Below are positions 22,901-33,150 of a stretch of DNA of 64,000 nt, in pieces. The notes under the pieces are model-generated. The model was not told the origin of the DNA. It did not search any database and saw only the letters and a list, made by a program, of their open reading frames with translations. The stretch is from Aselliscus stoliczkanus (taxonomy: Eukaryota; Chordata; Mammalia; Chiroptera; Hipposideridae). How positions within the stretch are numbered: the first letter of the stretch is position 1; each line of letters opens with the position of its first letter. The position numbers and the translations under genes were made by a program. The stretch covers positions 64,566,001 through 64,630,000 of the forward strand of contig CM066731.1 in NCBI GenBank assembly GCA_033961575.1, read 5' to 3'.

Positions 22901-23823
22901 TTCTTTAGCTGGGCCTGCAGTGCTATGAACTTCCCTCTTAGGACTGCTTTTGCTGCATCCCAGAGATTTTGGATCGTGGTGTTTTCATTTTCGTTTGTCT
23001 CAAGGTATCTTTTGATTTCCTCCTTGATGCCATTTGTGACCCACTCGCTATTTAGTAGCATGTTATTTAGCCTCCATTTATTTGTCAGCTTTCCGTGTTT
23101 CTTCTTATAATTGATTTCTAGTTTCATAGAATTATGATCAGAGAAGACACTTGAAATGATTTCAATCTTCTTAAATTTATTGAGACTTGTTTTGCGTACT
23201 AACATGTAGTCTATCTTAGAAAATGTTCCATGTGCACTTGAGAAGAATGTACATTCTGTCGCTTTGGGGTGAAATGCTCTGAATAATATGTCGGTTAAAT
23301 CCAGCTGGTCTAATGTATCATTTAAGGTCACTGTTTCCGCATTGATTTTCTGTCTGGAGGACCTGTCCATTTGTGACAGCGGGGTGTTGAAGTCCCTTAC
23401 TATGATAGTGTTACTGTTGATCTCCATCTTTATTTCTCACAACATCTGTTTTATATATTTAGGAGCTCCTATGTTAGGTGCATAGATGTTCACTAGGGTT
23501 ATGTCCTCTTCTTGGATCAATCCCTTTATTATTACGAAGTGTCCTTCTTGGTGCTTTATTATATTCTTCAATTTAAAGTCCATTTTATCTGATATGAGTA
23601 TCATCACTCCAGCTTTTTTCTCAGTTCCATTTGCATGAAATATTTTACTCCATCCCTTTGCTTTCATCCTGTATGTGTCTTTTGATCTGAGGTGTGCCTC
23701 TTGTATACAGCATATGCAGGGGTCTTACTTTCTTATCCATTAGGCCACCCTATGTCTTTTGATTGGTGCATTTAATCCATTTACATTTAATGTGATTATT
23801 GATAGGTGCGTATTTATTGCCAT
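19995..23823 (-). pseudogene. L1 ORF2 (endonuclease-reverse transcriptase), broken
   Basis: The span of 3,829 bp is about 1,276 codons, the full ORF2 length. The endonuclease is spread over several open pieces: 23667-23437 (IFHANGTEKKAGV, NIYAPN) and 23427-22741 with RDFNT (catalytic Asp and Asn kept, Gly changed) and SDHN (catalytic His kept). The reverse transcriptase appears at 22551-22228 ([10 protein letters not shown]) and 21899-21474, where the YADD active site reads YADS, which would abolish activity. The C-terminal part runs 21465-21154, 20985-20380 and 20423-19995, ending YHMISLICGI. Frameshifts separate the pieces, so it is dead, but it is the reference for mapping the half-L1 deletions. 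Confidence 0.88.
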
Positions 23824-23875
23824 TTTGTTATTTGTATTCCTAGTCTTCCGTAGTTAGGTTGTTTTCCTCTTCTGC

Positions 23876-24749
23876 TTAAAGAAGCCCTTTTAACATTTCC
23901 TGCAAAGCTGGCTTGGTGGTAATGAATTCCCTTAACTTATGCTTTTCTGGGAAGTTCTTTATCTCTCCTTCAATTTTAAATGATAACCTTGCTGGATACA
24001 GCAATCTGGGTTGTAGACCTTTATTTTTCATCGCTTTGAAAACCTCCTGCCACTCCCTTCTGGCCTGCAGAGTTTCTGTAGAAAAGTCAGCTGATAATCT
24101 TATGAGGGTGCCCTAGTAAGTAACTTGCTGTCTTTCCCTTGCTGCTTTAAGGATTCTCTTTATCCTTAACCCTTGCCATTTTCACTATAATGTGTCTTGG
24201 TGTGGGCCTGTTTGGGATCATCCTGGTTGGAACTCTCTGCACTTCCAGGGCTTGTATTTCACTGTCCTTTGCTAGGTTAGGGAAGTTTTCAGAGATTATT
24301 ACTTCAAATATCTTCTCAATCCCTTGCTCCCTCTCTTCTCCTTCTGGTATTCCAATGATCTGCTGGTTGTTGTGTTTACTGTTGTCTCCCAGCTCTCTTA
24401 AACTATTTTCAATGTTTTTCATTCTTTTTTCTTCTCATTGTTCCGCTTGGGTGATCTCTGCTATCTTGTCTTCTGAGTCACTGATTCAATTTTCTGCTTC
24501 ATCCAATCTGCTAGTCATTCCATGGAATTTGTTATTTAATTCAGTAATTGCATTCTTAAATTCTATCTGGTTGCTTTTCATGATTTCTTTATCCTTCTTT
24601 ATATTTTCATTAATTTCCTTGAACATTCTAATAATCAGTGTTCTGAACTGTGTTTCCAATAGGTTGTTTACCTCTATTTCCTCTAGTTCCACTGATTCAG
24701 GAGGTTTCTTATGTTCTTTTATTTGGGTTGTATTTCTTTGTCTCCCCAT
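23876..24749 (-). pseudogene. L1 ORF1, frameshifted
   Basis: The start codon at 24749 opens MGRQRNTTQIKEHKKP. The N-terminal and coiled-coil region is open to about 24486, and a second open stretch (24422-24147) covers the RRM with IGIPEGEE and TPRHIIVKMARVKD. The C-terminal domain continues to a stop at 23876-23878 in a broken frame. The span of 874 bp is the normal ORF1 size. It cannot give a full ORF1 protein. Confidence 0.85.
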
Positions 24750-26759
24750 TCAGGCTTACTCTTTGTGCTTGCTTTGATATAACAGATAGATTCCCTAGGT
24801 CTCTCAGTCTTTTCTGGGTAAACTAATACAGTGTGTGTCCTTTATATTTGAATTACTCAGTCTCCCTAGTCTCTTGTGTGTGTATATCTGAGGTATTCCT
24901 TGTGTTGTGTGTCTTCACCTGTTGAAGTTTAGCTTTAATTAATTTTGGCTTGTCAGCAGGTGGATTGACTCCCAGACTGATTAGCTGTGAGGATCAGCAG
25001 TGTCTGCAGTTTATGAGCTGCTGTGTGAGGGTTGACCCCTCTGATGAGGCTTGGATCCTTTTGGCCCTTGCACCTGTAGCGACTTACTTTTGGGTGTGAT
25101 TCTTGTATGTCAAACCCAGAAATGCTCTGGTTTTATTTAAAGTTGGCCTGTGGGTATGATGATTCTTGTGTCTCTTTGTGTGGGCCCAGTTGCAGAGCAA
25201 TTTTAGAGCAAAACAGATCAACAAGTACAATCACCACAGCCACCAAAGGAAACCAAATACTGTTACCTATATACACCCATATATATGCCTATATTGAAAT
25301 CTAGAAAATGGTAATAATGAAATCAAAATAAAAACCAAAAACAACCAAAACAAGCAACCAATAAAGGGGAAAAGAAAAAAAAAATCCAGTGCTGGTCTTG
25401 GCTAAAATCCATCAAGCTCTCTTCAGGTTGTCCTCTGCTGTACAAAATTCCTCTGCATCTTGTGGGAACAAAGACAGCCACCTGACATGTAGTGTGATCC
25501 TGGCACTGCAGGTTTGCTGTACATGAGTGCGGTTGTGACGTGTGATTGGTAGTTTTTACAAAGTCACTGCTGTTTCTGCTTTTGCCTGTCCCAAGGCAGG
25601 CTGTGCACCCCAAAGGTTCAATGAGTGTCTTTGGGCACCCTTTCCATTGACAGCCGTGGAGAATGAGAGAGTTCCTCATTGCCAAAAGCCAGCTTCCAGG
25701 AAGCTGTTAGTTACTGCCTCAGCAGCTGAACCTGCCCTGCCACCCAGGCCTTGCCAGAAAGGTGGGGGCAGGGTAGGTAGTCTCACTCTGCAGCCTCTTC
25801 TGGCAATGGAAATTCTCGACCCCCTAACAGGTAGGAATACCTCTGTAGTCTGCCCCTACTGCTCCATTCAGAGATCAGTTTAAGACTCTGGCTTGGCGGA
25901 GGCCAAGGTTTCTGAGGGAGGGTGGGGAAGGTTTTTATTTCTGTAGTTTTTCTTTTTGTTGTTGTTTGTTTTTTTTTGCTTTCTGTCCAATAGAGGAGGA
26001 AAAATAAACAAACAAGCAAACCAAACCAAACAAAACAAAACCACAGTCCCAAAACTGTTTTGAGCTAAGGCCTTTGCCTCATACGCTCCAGAGGAGTTCC
26101 TGCTGCTCTCCCAAATGGGCTGCCGGGGTTTAGGGGACTGCGCGCACCCTGCGGTGGCTAAGATCCCTGCTTCGTCTCTCAGGGACCTGCGTCTTCGCCC
26201 AGCGTGCTGCCTCTCCCCAGCGAGTATTCTTTTTTCCCCTTGCTCGCCCAGTTTCAGGCTTCTGCCTCAGAGCCTGCGCACTGAGGTGCTCTTGCTGCGT
26301 TCCGCGGGACCCTATGGATGCAGAGACTCATCCCTGAACCAGGCCGGTGCAGGGCTTGATCTTGCCCTGTCCCTGCCGCGCTCTGTACCCTGCTTTCTGG
26401 GGACCCAGGGAGCCACAGGTGCAGCTGTATGTGTCCCCTCTCTTCTCCCCCTCTCACCCGGCCTGAGGACTGTCGCATTCTTGCTGTACTCTGGGCGAGC
26501 TGTGGGGCGCAGGGAGCGAGCAGTGGGAACACTCACCAATCTGCTCTCTGAAGCTCGGTGCCTCAGCAGCTGCGGGTGCGGGCTGCACCTCACGTGTCTC
26601 ACCACCTTCTTCCCCTACTCACCCCGCCTGCCCACCTTCCAGCAATCATTGTGTGAGACTCTCAGTTGCTCTGTTTGGTGTATAGATGTCTCTTTGAAGA
26701 ATTACAGAAGTCCAAATTGTGGATATTTCCAGGGGAGAACTCAGGGAGCCCTCCTCACA

Positions 26760-26770
26760 GCCGCCATCTT
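26760..26770 (-). promoter_or_regulatory. YY1-type motif at the 5' end of the minus-strand L1
   Basis: On the minus strand the first bases of the element read GCAAGATGGCGGC, containing AAGATGGCGGC, a perfect YY1 core. In well-studied L1s a YY1 site at this position directs transcription start. Its presence supports this being the true 5' end. Confidence 0.7.
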
Positions 26771-26912
26771 GCATCCCCAAACCAACCCATATCTTTTTAA
26801 TGGCCTAAGATTTGCTCTAGAGAAAGACAAGACACTGACATTAAACAAACCTGTTATTTTCTTTGGAGAGGCACATATCTCTGTCTTTCAAAGTTGGTAG
26901 CTATACATTCTT

Positions 26913-27371
26913 TTTTTTTTTTCTTCTTAAAGATTTTATTGGGGAATTGGGGGAGGGGAACAGCATTGGGGAATTGGGGAAGGGGAACAGATAAGTTTCT
27001 TCTGTCTTTTTCTTCTTCAGTCTACTTATGGAGGACATTGCTTCACTGGCCCATGTTGGTATCATCATTGCACTCTTCCCAGATGAGGCAGATTGATCAC
27101 CGGCCTCTGGATGGCTGCTCACTGCGGCTATTGGCAGCTCACGCTGGCTGCCAGCTGCTCATGCTGGCTGCAGCCACTCACTGTAGCCTATGGCAGCCCA
27201 CTGCAGCAGGGGCTGCAGCCTACACCATCGCCGGGGCTCGCAGCCCAGCTCCAGGTGGAGCTGTTGTTAGCTGTAGAGGGCAGTGTCACTGGCCCTCATA
27301 TGTGTGATCCGAACTGGGGCTGCTGGCATCCCCAAACCAGCTCTTAACCAATGCGCCACTCGACTGGCCCA
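26913..27371 (-). mobile_element. Long tRNA-derived SINE, minus strand
   Basis: Flanked by a perfect 16-bp duplication GTAGCTATACATTCTT at 26897-26912 and 27372-27387. It starts with a T run and AAGATTTTATTGGGGAATT and ends with the head complement GCGCCACTCGACTGGCCC. At about 459 bp it is a full copy. Confidence 0.92.
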
Positions 27372-27387
27372 GTAGCTATACATTCTT

Positions 27388-28397
27388 GAAAAGATGGTTC
27401 AGAACAAAAGCAGTCAGAGCCTGTTGCAAGACATGTAGAGAACTGTCACCCAACACAGCCAAACTGTTCATATGTAGTATGAGTGAGAATTAAATCCTTA
27501 TAGTTGTTAGCCCCTGAGACTTTTTTTTGGGGGGGGGAGGGATGTCACTTGTAACTATAGAATAATCTAGACTATCCTGAATAGTATACCTAGATATTTT
27601 TATTTCATAGGAATCAATACATCAAATTTAGGAATCACACAAGCCTCCAGAAATTAGAGGAAAAATTTGTATGACTATATATAAATAGTTATTTTTCCCT
27701 AGGTAGAAAGTTTATAGCATTTATCAGATTTTGAATTGTTATGATGCCCCAAAAGTTCTAAAATAGGCCAAAAATATATTTGACAATCCCCAAGTATAGA
27801 CATTTTGACTTTTCATTTGTATCTAATCAGAAAGAAGGTGCATTTTTTTTTAATTCAAAATTGTATCTAATCAGAAAGAAGGTGCATTTTTTTTAATTCA
27901 AAAAGAAATGTACATATGTGTGCCATGAAAATGGAAAGTCCACTTGGAAACTGGTAATTTTCCTATTAATAAACTTATTTTCTGATTAATTCATACTGAT
28001 ATTTTATTATACCCAAGAGTCCATAAAAAAGTTTAAGAGTTATGTTTGGAATATGAATGTTTCTTCAACCAATCTCATAATGTTCAGTTGGGTTGTATTT
28101 TCTCCTTTCTAAAGTATTTGAGATCACACACACTGCTTATAAAATAAAATGACTGAAGTAGGAAAATATAAGCCAAGCATTTTTTTATATGCATGCAAGA
28201 CAACCAATTCTCCCTTAAATTTCTTTGAATTATAGTCAGATTTCTCAGTGAAATGGTGCTGAGTAGAAGGATTTTTCTTTAAATCTGGAAGTATTTTAAT
28301 CACATTAAAAAGTCAAATAATAGCACCCATAAGTAAATATATAGAGATGACATACATTTTAACCTACTGACCTTTGATTTAGAATATACAATAGATG
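27388..28397. other. Intergenic, with a short tandem duplication
   Basis: Mostly unassigned AT-rich DNA. 27816-27860 and 27861-27903 are a near-perfect tandem duplication of about 44 bp. Around 27480-27600 there is a diverged old repeat I cannot name. Confidence 0.45.
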
Positions 28398-28495
28398 AGT
28401 GTGTGAGTGTGTGTGTGTGTGCGTGTGTGTGTCAGTGTGTGTGTGTGTGAGAGAGAGAGAGAGGGAGAGGGAGAGAGGGAGAGAAAGAGAAAGTG
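28398..28495. repeat. (GT)n-(GA)n compound microsatellite
   Basis: An imperfect GT run of about 55 bp passes directly into GAGAGAGG-type repeats. The open frames over it are repeat artefacts. Confidence 0.95.
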
Positions 28496-28892
28496 AAGTT
28501 GTGTATATCTTGAAAAATCTTTTATATTCACACTGCTTTGACATTATGGCAGCTCTTGAGCTCACTCCTAGCTATTATTTAAAGTTAATAAACAAGCACA
28601 CATATTATTTTATCAAAACTGTTTTCTTATATAACAAAATTTAAAGTGTTCACAATTTTTGGAATTGGATTGCTTTTACCTTCTAAATTCATATGAGAAA
28701 TATTCTGAATTTGTGTGAAAAGTTTCAAACTGACAAGTGCCTTGTGAAAAAGGTTGAAAATTCAGAAATTGTTTTTTGTCAAACACTATGTTCTTCTTGC
28801 ACATACACAAACTTTTCAGGAATGAATATTTGCAAAATCACTGACAACTGAATAGTACTCCTGATTATGTCACTATCCTGTGTGGAAAGAAC

Positions 28893-29025
28893 CCCGGATG
28901 AGGAACTCAGTCTTCAGCTGTCCCACTTCTGCCTCTAATAAATTCACTCCCTGAGCCTCAGGCTCTTCACCTGAGCAGACTGGGCTGGGGGATCTCCCAA
29001 GAGCGTTCCAATTCTATGATTTCGT
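28893..29025 (+). repeat. MIR SINE fragment, plus strand
   Basis: GCTGTCCCACTTCTGCCTCT, CACTCCCTGAGCCTCAGGCTC and CCAATTCTATGATTTCG follow the MIR core order. Diverged. Confidence 0.55.
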
Positions 29026-29194
29026 AATTTTAGTATTTTCTAAGAATACTTATTTCTGGTTTAAATTTAATTACCAGATGGGTTTGAAAGAATTAAAAAC
29101 TTTCAACTTGACATAAAATAACCACTTTGATTCAAATAGAAAAAAATATATATGTGCATAGCTTTTTATATTTTTTAAGCCAGTTGGACTCCAG

Positions 29195-29285
29195 CATGGG
29201 ATGATGGGCTAAGCCCCTCTGCAACTAAGATTGAACACAACACCTTGAGCTGAGCGGCCACTCAGCTGGTGAGAACCGGTGCTCT
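29195..29285 (+). mobile_element. Diverged bat-type tRNA SINE fragment
   Basis: The block with GCAACTAAGATTGAACACAA, ACCTTGAGCTGAGCGGCCAC and TCAGCTGG is the kind of SINE body sequence I associate with Yinpterochiropteran bats. No intact head or tail and no target duplication seen. Confidence 0.55.
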
Positions 29286-29601
29286 TAACAATGTTGTTAA
29301 TTTTGACTCCCACATGTGCAGTTTTTTTGAGTTGACACAAATTTGGAGCTGCAAAGACTCCTCTTCCTTGATGATTCACTCAACCTACAGGTTGCTTTAG
29401 TGGCGTATCATGTTAATTCACAAAGACCAACAGCTTTACAAGAAGCTGTCTTTGCTCTCAGAGATGTACAATTCCTTTAAGAGAAACCTCTTCTGAGCTT
29501 AATGTTCATGGGATAAGTATCATGGCTCACGTGTGTTAAACAGATGTTTCCTAGAGTTGCAAGATCAATTTGATATTGTAATTAAGTAACACCCCTCGCC
29601 C

Positions 29602-29631
29602 CAAAACAAAACAAAACAAAACAAAACAAAA
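29602..29631. repeat. (AAAAC)n short tandem repeat
   Basis: Six adjacent AAAAC units. Confidence 0.95.
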
Positions 29632-29796
29632 CCCTAAGCTCCATGCGCTGAAACTGATTAGACAGCAGAACTAAATTGTATCTGTTATCTGAACTTTAAG
29701 AAATACATGTTAACGAAATACTGCAACTCAAGCAGTAAGTCAGATCTCTGTCCTGCGTAGCTCTCCATGGTGTTCAATTAAAAAAGTGCTCCCCAG

Positions 29797-30240
29797 GGCC
29801 GGCGGAGTGGCGCATTGGTTAAGCGCTGGTTTTGGGATGCCAGCGGCCCCGGTTCGGATCCCACATGAGGGACAGTGACACTGCCCTCTACAGCTCACAA
29901 CAGCTCCACCTGGAGCTGGGCTGTGCGAGCCCCGGTGATGGTGTAGGCTGCAGCCCCTGCTGCAGTGGGCTGCCATAGGCTACAGTGAGTGGCCCGCAGC
30001 CAGCGTGAGCGGCTGACAGCCAAGCATGAGCTGCCAATAGCTGCGGTGAGCGACATCCAGAGGCCAGCGACCCATCTGCCTCATCCGGGAAGAGCGCAAT
30101 GACGATACCAACAGTGAAGCAACATCCTCCGCAACGAAACTGAAGAACAAAAAGACAGCAACTTGTCTGTTCCCCTTCCCCGATTCCCCAACGCTGTTCA
30201 CCTCTGCCAATTCCCCAATAAAATCTTTAAAAAAAAAAAA
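29797..30240 (+). mobile_element. Long tRNA-derived SINE, plus strand, complete
   Basis: The cleanest long copy. Target duplication AAAAGTGCTCCCCAG at 29782-29796 and 30241-30255. The head starts GGCCGGCGGAGTGGCGCATT with an A-box-like TGGCGCATTGG and a B box GGTTCGGATCC (about 29850-29860), the two internal RNA polymerase III promoter elements of a tRNA. A body of about 330 bp follows, ending CCCCAATAAAATCTTT and an A tail. The 3' tail is probably what the L1 machinery recognises (inference). Confidence 0.93.
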
Positions 30241-30255
30241 AAAAGTGCTCCCCAG

Positions 30256-31260
30256 AAATGCCAGAATACAGAGCATTTCAGACTGACCAATATGGGCTAT
30301 CTAAAAATCATCAAAGTAAGGACAGAAAAGGAATTTTAAGAAAGCATTTGAAACAGTTCCCTTCTCAAATGGACCAGAATCAGTGTTATCCAAATGAAAA
30401 AGGCCTTCAAACTCGGTTAGCAAAGCAAGATGGAGTGGAATGCAGTTAATGTACCTACAATTGTAAAATTGTTTTTAAAAGTGCCTTGCTTATGTAACCT
30501 AAACGCAATTACCAAGATAGAGGCGCTGTAACATGACTCTGTGTGCTCCGCTGTGTATCCAATAACGCAGCAAAATTAATCCCTTCCCCTGATGACCTCT
30601 AGAAATGAAAACCCATTATAGTAATAATATTTGTACGTGGGTCTTGGTGTTTTTGTGCTGAATTTGAATGCTATGAGATAATTATATACAGCGGTTGATG
30701 GGGACATATGTGCAGATAATTACATAAATAATCCTCTTTACATAGGTGCAGGGTGACTTTTTAGATGGGGTAGAAACTAGCTGCAACCTAATAAAACTCA
30801 TAATAATTTTCTTTACTGCTGAGGCTTGACTCTTACTATCCCAAAGGTCAGTCAGAGTCATTTTGCTTTTCCCAGAGGTGCAATAACAAAATTTGACTAG
30901 AAGTCCTGAGACTAGAACTTTGAGACTTGGGCGACTGCACTGTATGTAGCACCTATCCTCAAACTATCAGCAATGCACTTGACACATAACCATTCTTAAT
31001 AGGGTCAAGGGTATTACAACCCAGTTTTGCTCCGAAAAAGAAGGTCATCTACAAGATGATGAAGATGGGCTTCATAAGATTAATGTTTAAAACCAGGCAG
31101 AGATTTCCCCTTGGAACCAGAACACTGTTGACCCACTGATGACCCACTCAGGCCACTTCCCATGTTCCCTTAGTCAGGATAACTTCTTTTGTTAACCTGT
31201 GAAATGAAAGTTCCTTAGATTCTTCACACAATTTTTGGAAAAATAAAATTAAATTAAAAA

Positions 31261-31264
<4 letters not shown>
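30256..31264. other. Intergenic, no recognised feature
   Basis: About 1 kb without an assignable gene or repeat. Confidence 0.4.

Positions 31265-31311
<47 letters not shown>
31265..31311. repeat. (TA)n microsatellite
   Basis: Pure TA run of about 23 units. Confidence 0.97.
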
Positions 31312-31313
<2 letters not shown>

Positions 31314-31556
31314 TTCTCTGTTGCTTTCACTTTCTTAAATGTTCCCTTGTTTTATCATATTGAAAATTAGCTTTCACATCTTCTATTGACTACAATACCT
31401 ACTTTAAATATAGCCAATTATTTCCTCAGACAATACATTTTTTTCTCAAGTCTTAGTCCATCTGGCAGCTTTCTAGTATTTTCCATGTGGATTCCTGTAT
31501 TCTTGTAGTTCTTTCCTCCTCTGTTTTCTATAGGCATTGAATAGTTATTTGTTGAC

Positions 31557-31593
31557 TGAATAAATGAATGAATGAATGAATGAATGAATGAAT
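31557..31593. repeat. (GAAT)n microsatellite
   Basis: About nine GAAT/TGAA units, nearly pure. Confidence 0.95.
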
Positions 31594-31770
31594 CAGCTCT
31601 CCTGGCTCACCTTCTCTGTTTTTAAGTGCTTCTTCTGTGTCATCTGATACATCCCCATAGTTTTAACTTCTCCCTTTATAGATGATGGTTAATTATCTTA
31701 TTCTTTCCACTCCAGGCCTCATTACCACATTCCATAACCTTAAGTCCAAATATCTGTTAAAAATTCTCTT

Positions 31771-31950
31771 TGGAGAAATGTCTATTCAGGTCCTCTGCCC
31801 ATTTTTTAATTGGATTGTTTTTTTGTTGTTGTTAAGTTGTATGAGTTCCTTATATATTTTGCATATTAGTCCTTTATCCGAGTGTTTTTTAATTTTTAAA
31901 ACAAGTAAAAAAGACTTATGAGATAATCAAAGAAATGCAAATTAAAACAA
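31771..31950 (-). mobile_element. Small L1 ORF2 fragment, possibly with an inverted end
   Basis: 31771-31880 resembles 20582-20690 of the minus-strand L1 (GTCTATTCAGGTCCTCTGCC, TTAATTGGATTGTTT, AAGTTGTATGAGTTCCTTAT). Just to the right, TCAAAGAAATGCAAATTAAAA at about 31927 reads like the nearby ORF2 segment in the opposite orientation. This would fit a 5'-inverted insertion, but both pieces are short. Confidence 0.45.
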
Positions 31951-32845
31951 CTTTTTTATGTCAAATATATTTAAAATAGCAAAAATTAAAAAGCTAGTTT
32001 AGTTAAAAAAAATTCTCTGTATAATTTCATCACCATTAAATTAAGTCCAGTATGTCTCCTGACCTTCACAATTCCAAATAGCTTCTAAATTCTCTGTTTT
32101 TGTTAATGACATTAATATCTCCTTAGTCATTCAAGCTCAAAGTCTTGGTTTTATTCTGAGCTCTCACTTTCCATTTAGACTTTTAGTCTTAAAGATTCTC
32201 CTTCTGAGTTTCTCTTGTCTGTATTTTACTTGCGAATGCTATAGTTCAGGTCAACAGCATGTTCTTTCATAGCCTTCATCTAATCACATACATAGTTACA
32301 TCTCTGAATCTCTGGTGCAAAACACTCTGTCTAGCAAGCTGTAATTGTTCAATAGAAAGTGTATGAAATTAATGACTTTTCTTGCATAGGCTCACCCTTT
32401 TCCAAACAACCTCTAATGAATTTTTCTTTCCGCAAAAACAGTTCTGATAATGTCATTCTCCAGCTAAGAACAAAACCAAACATTGCAATAGTTTCATGTT
32501 ACTTAACATCATCCCAAACTATTTTGTCTAGTACTCCACAATCTTTCCCAACACTAACCTTATTTTCTGAGCAACAATTCCATTTGCTTTGCTTGCCATT
32601 CCTGAATTACTGCTATTAACTTGTTTAATCATTCAGTCCCCACTAAGCCTAGAACTCTTATGTAAATCATGCCAATTTCTTCTCTAGAGATTCGAACTTT
32701 GGTTCTGACTCAAAGGGTGTGAGTTTGAGTTTATACAGTTTCTAAGAAAAATGTACTACTAGCATGGACTCCCTAACTAAAAATAGGAATTCCTGCCAAG
32801 TCATTCATTCTATTTTGTTTTTTTAATTTGGTTTTCAGTGGTTTT
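31951..32845. other. Intergenic, no recognised feature
   Basis: About 0.9 kb; nothing assignable. Confidence 0.4.
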
Positions 32846-32945
32846 TTTTGAGGGCAGTGTCATTGGCCCTCATATGTGGGACCCAAACTGAGGCTGCTGG
32901 CTTCCCAAAACCAGTGCTTAACCACTGCGCCACTTGGCCAGCCCT
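32846..32945 (-). mobile_element. Short tRNA-derived SINE, minus strand
   Basis: A T run followed by GAGGGCAGTGTCATTGGCCC, then a head complement ending CCACTTGGCCAGCCC. Same short form as 6827-6941. It abuts an L1 3' end, so target duplication is hard to see. Confidence 0.8.
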
Positions 32946-33150
32946 TTTAAATTTTTTTTTTAAATTAAATTTATAGGGGTGACAATGCTTAGTAAAATTA
33001 CATAGGTTTCAACTGTACAATTCTATAATACATCATCTATATATCCCATGGTGTGCTCATCACCCATAGTTCTCCTTCCATCACCATATATTTGACCCCC
33101 TTTACCTTCTATTTCTGTACATTTATCATGGATATGTCTTTCTATTCATA
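32946..33150 (-). mobile_element. L1 3' UTR fragment, minus strand
   Basis: AAATTTATAGGGGTGACAAT, AGTAAAATTACATAGGTTTC, ACATCATCTATATATCCCAT and CTCCTTCCATCACCATATAT are the antisense of an L1 3' end, matching 14965-15095. Confidence 0.75.

Larger units (their letters stand above)
19489..26776 (-). mobile_element. Nearly full-length L1, minus strand, inactive
   Basis: Reading the minus strand: 5' end near 26776 with a YY1-type start, 5' UTR to 24750 (about 2 kb), ORF1 (24749-23876), short spacer, ORF2 (23823-19995), 3' UTR and A-rich tail at 19489. The total of 7.3 kb fits a complete mammalian L1. Both ORFs carry frameshifts and stops. Its 5' UTR is unlike that of the half-L1 copies, while ORF1 and ORF2 are clearly related. 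A possible target duplication is weak (CGAATCTTTTT on the left, CATATCTTTTT on the right), consistent with age. Confidence 0.88.

Noticed and set aside
24190..24777. A 195-codon plus-strand frame resembling a membrane protein
   Set aside because: It is antisense to the ORF1 pseudogene of the minus-strand L1; same explanation as for the shadow of ORF1 in copy A.
26115..26900. A 261-codon plus-strand open frame, the longest one there
   Set aside because: It lies antisense in the GC-rich 5' UTR of the minus-strand L1 and runs past its end into flanking DNA; there is no domain resemblance, so it is most likely a chance frame.
29797..30240. A functional tRNA gene at the SINE head
   Set aside because: The head has tRNA-like A and B boxes but no intact cloverleaf, and it is followed by a SINE body, tail and target duplication.
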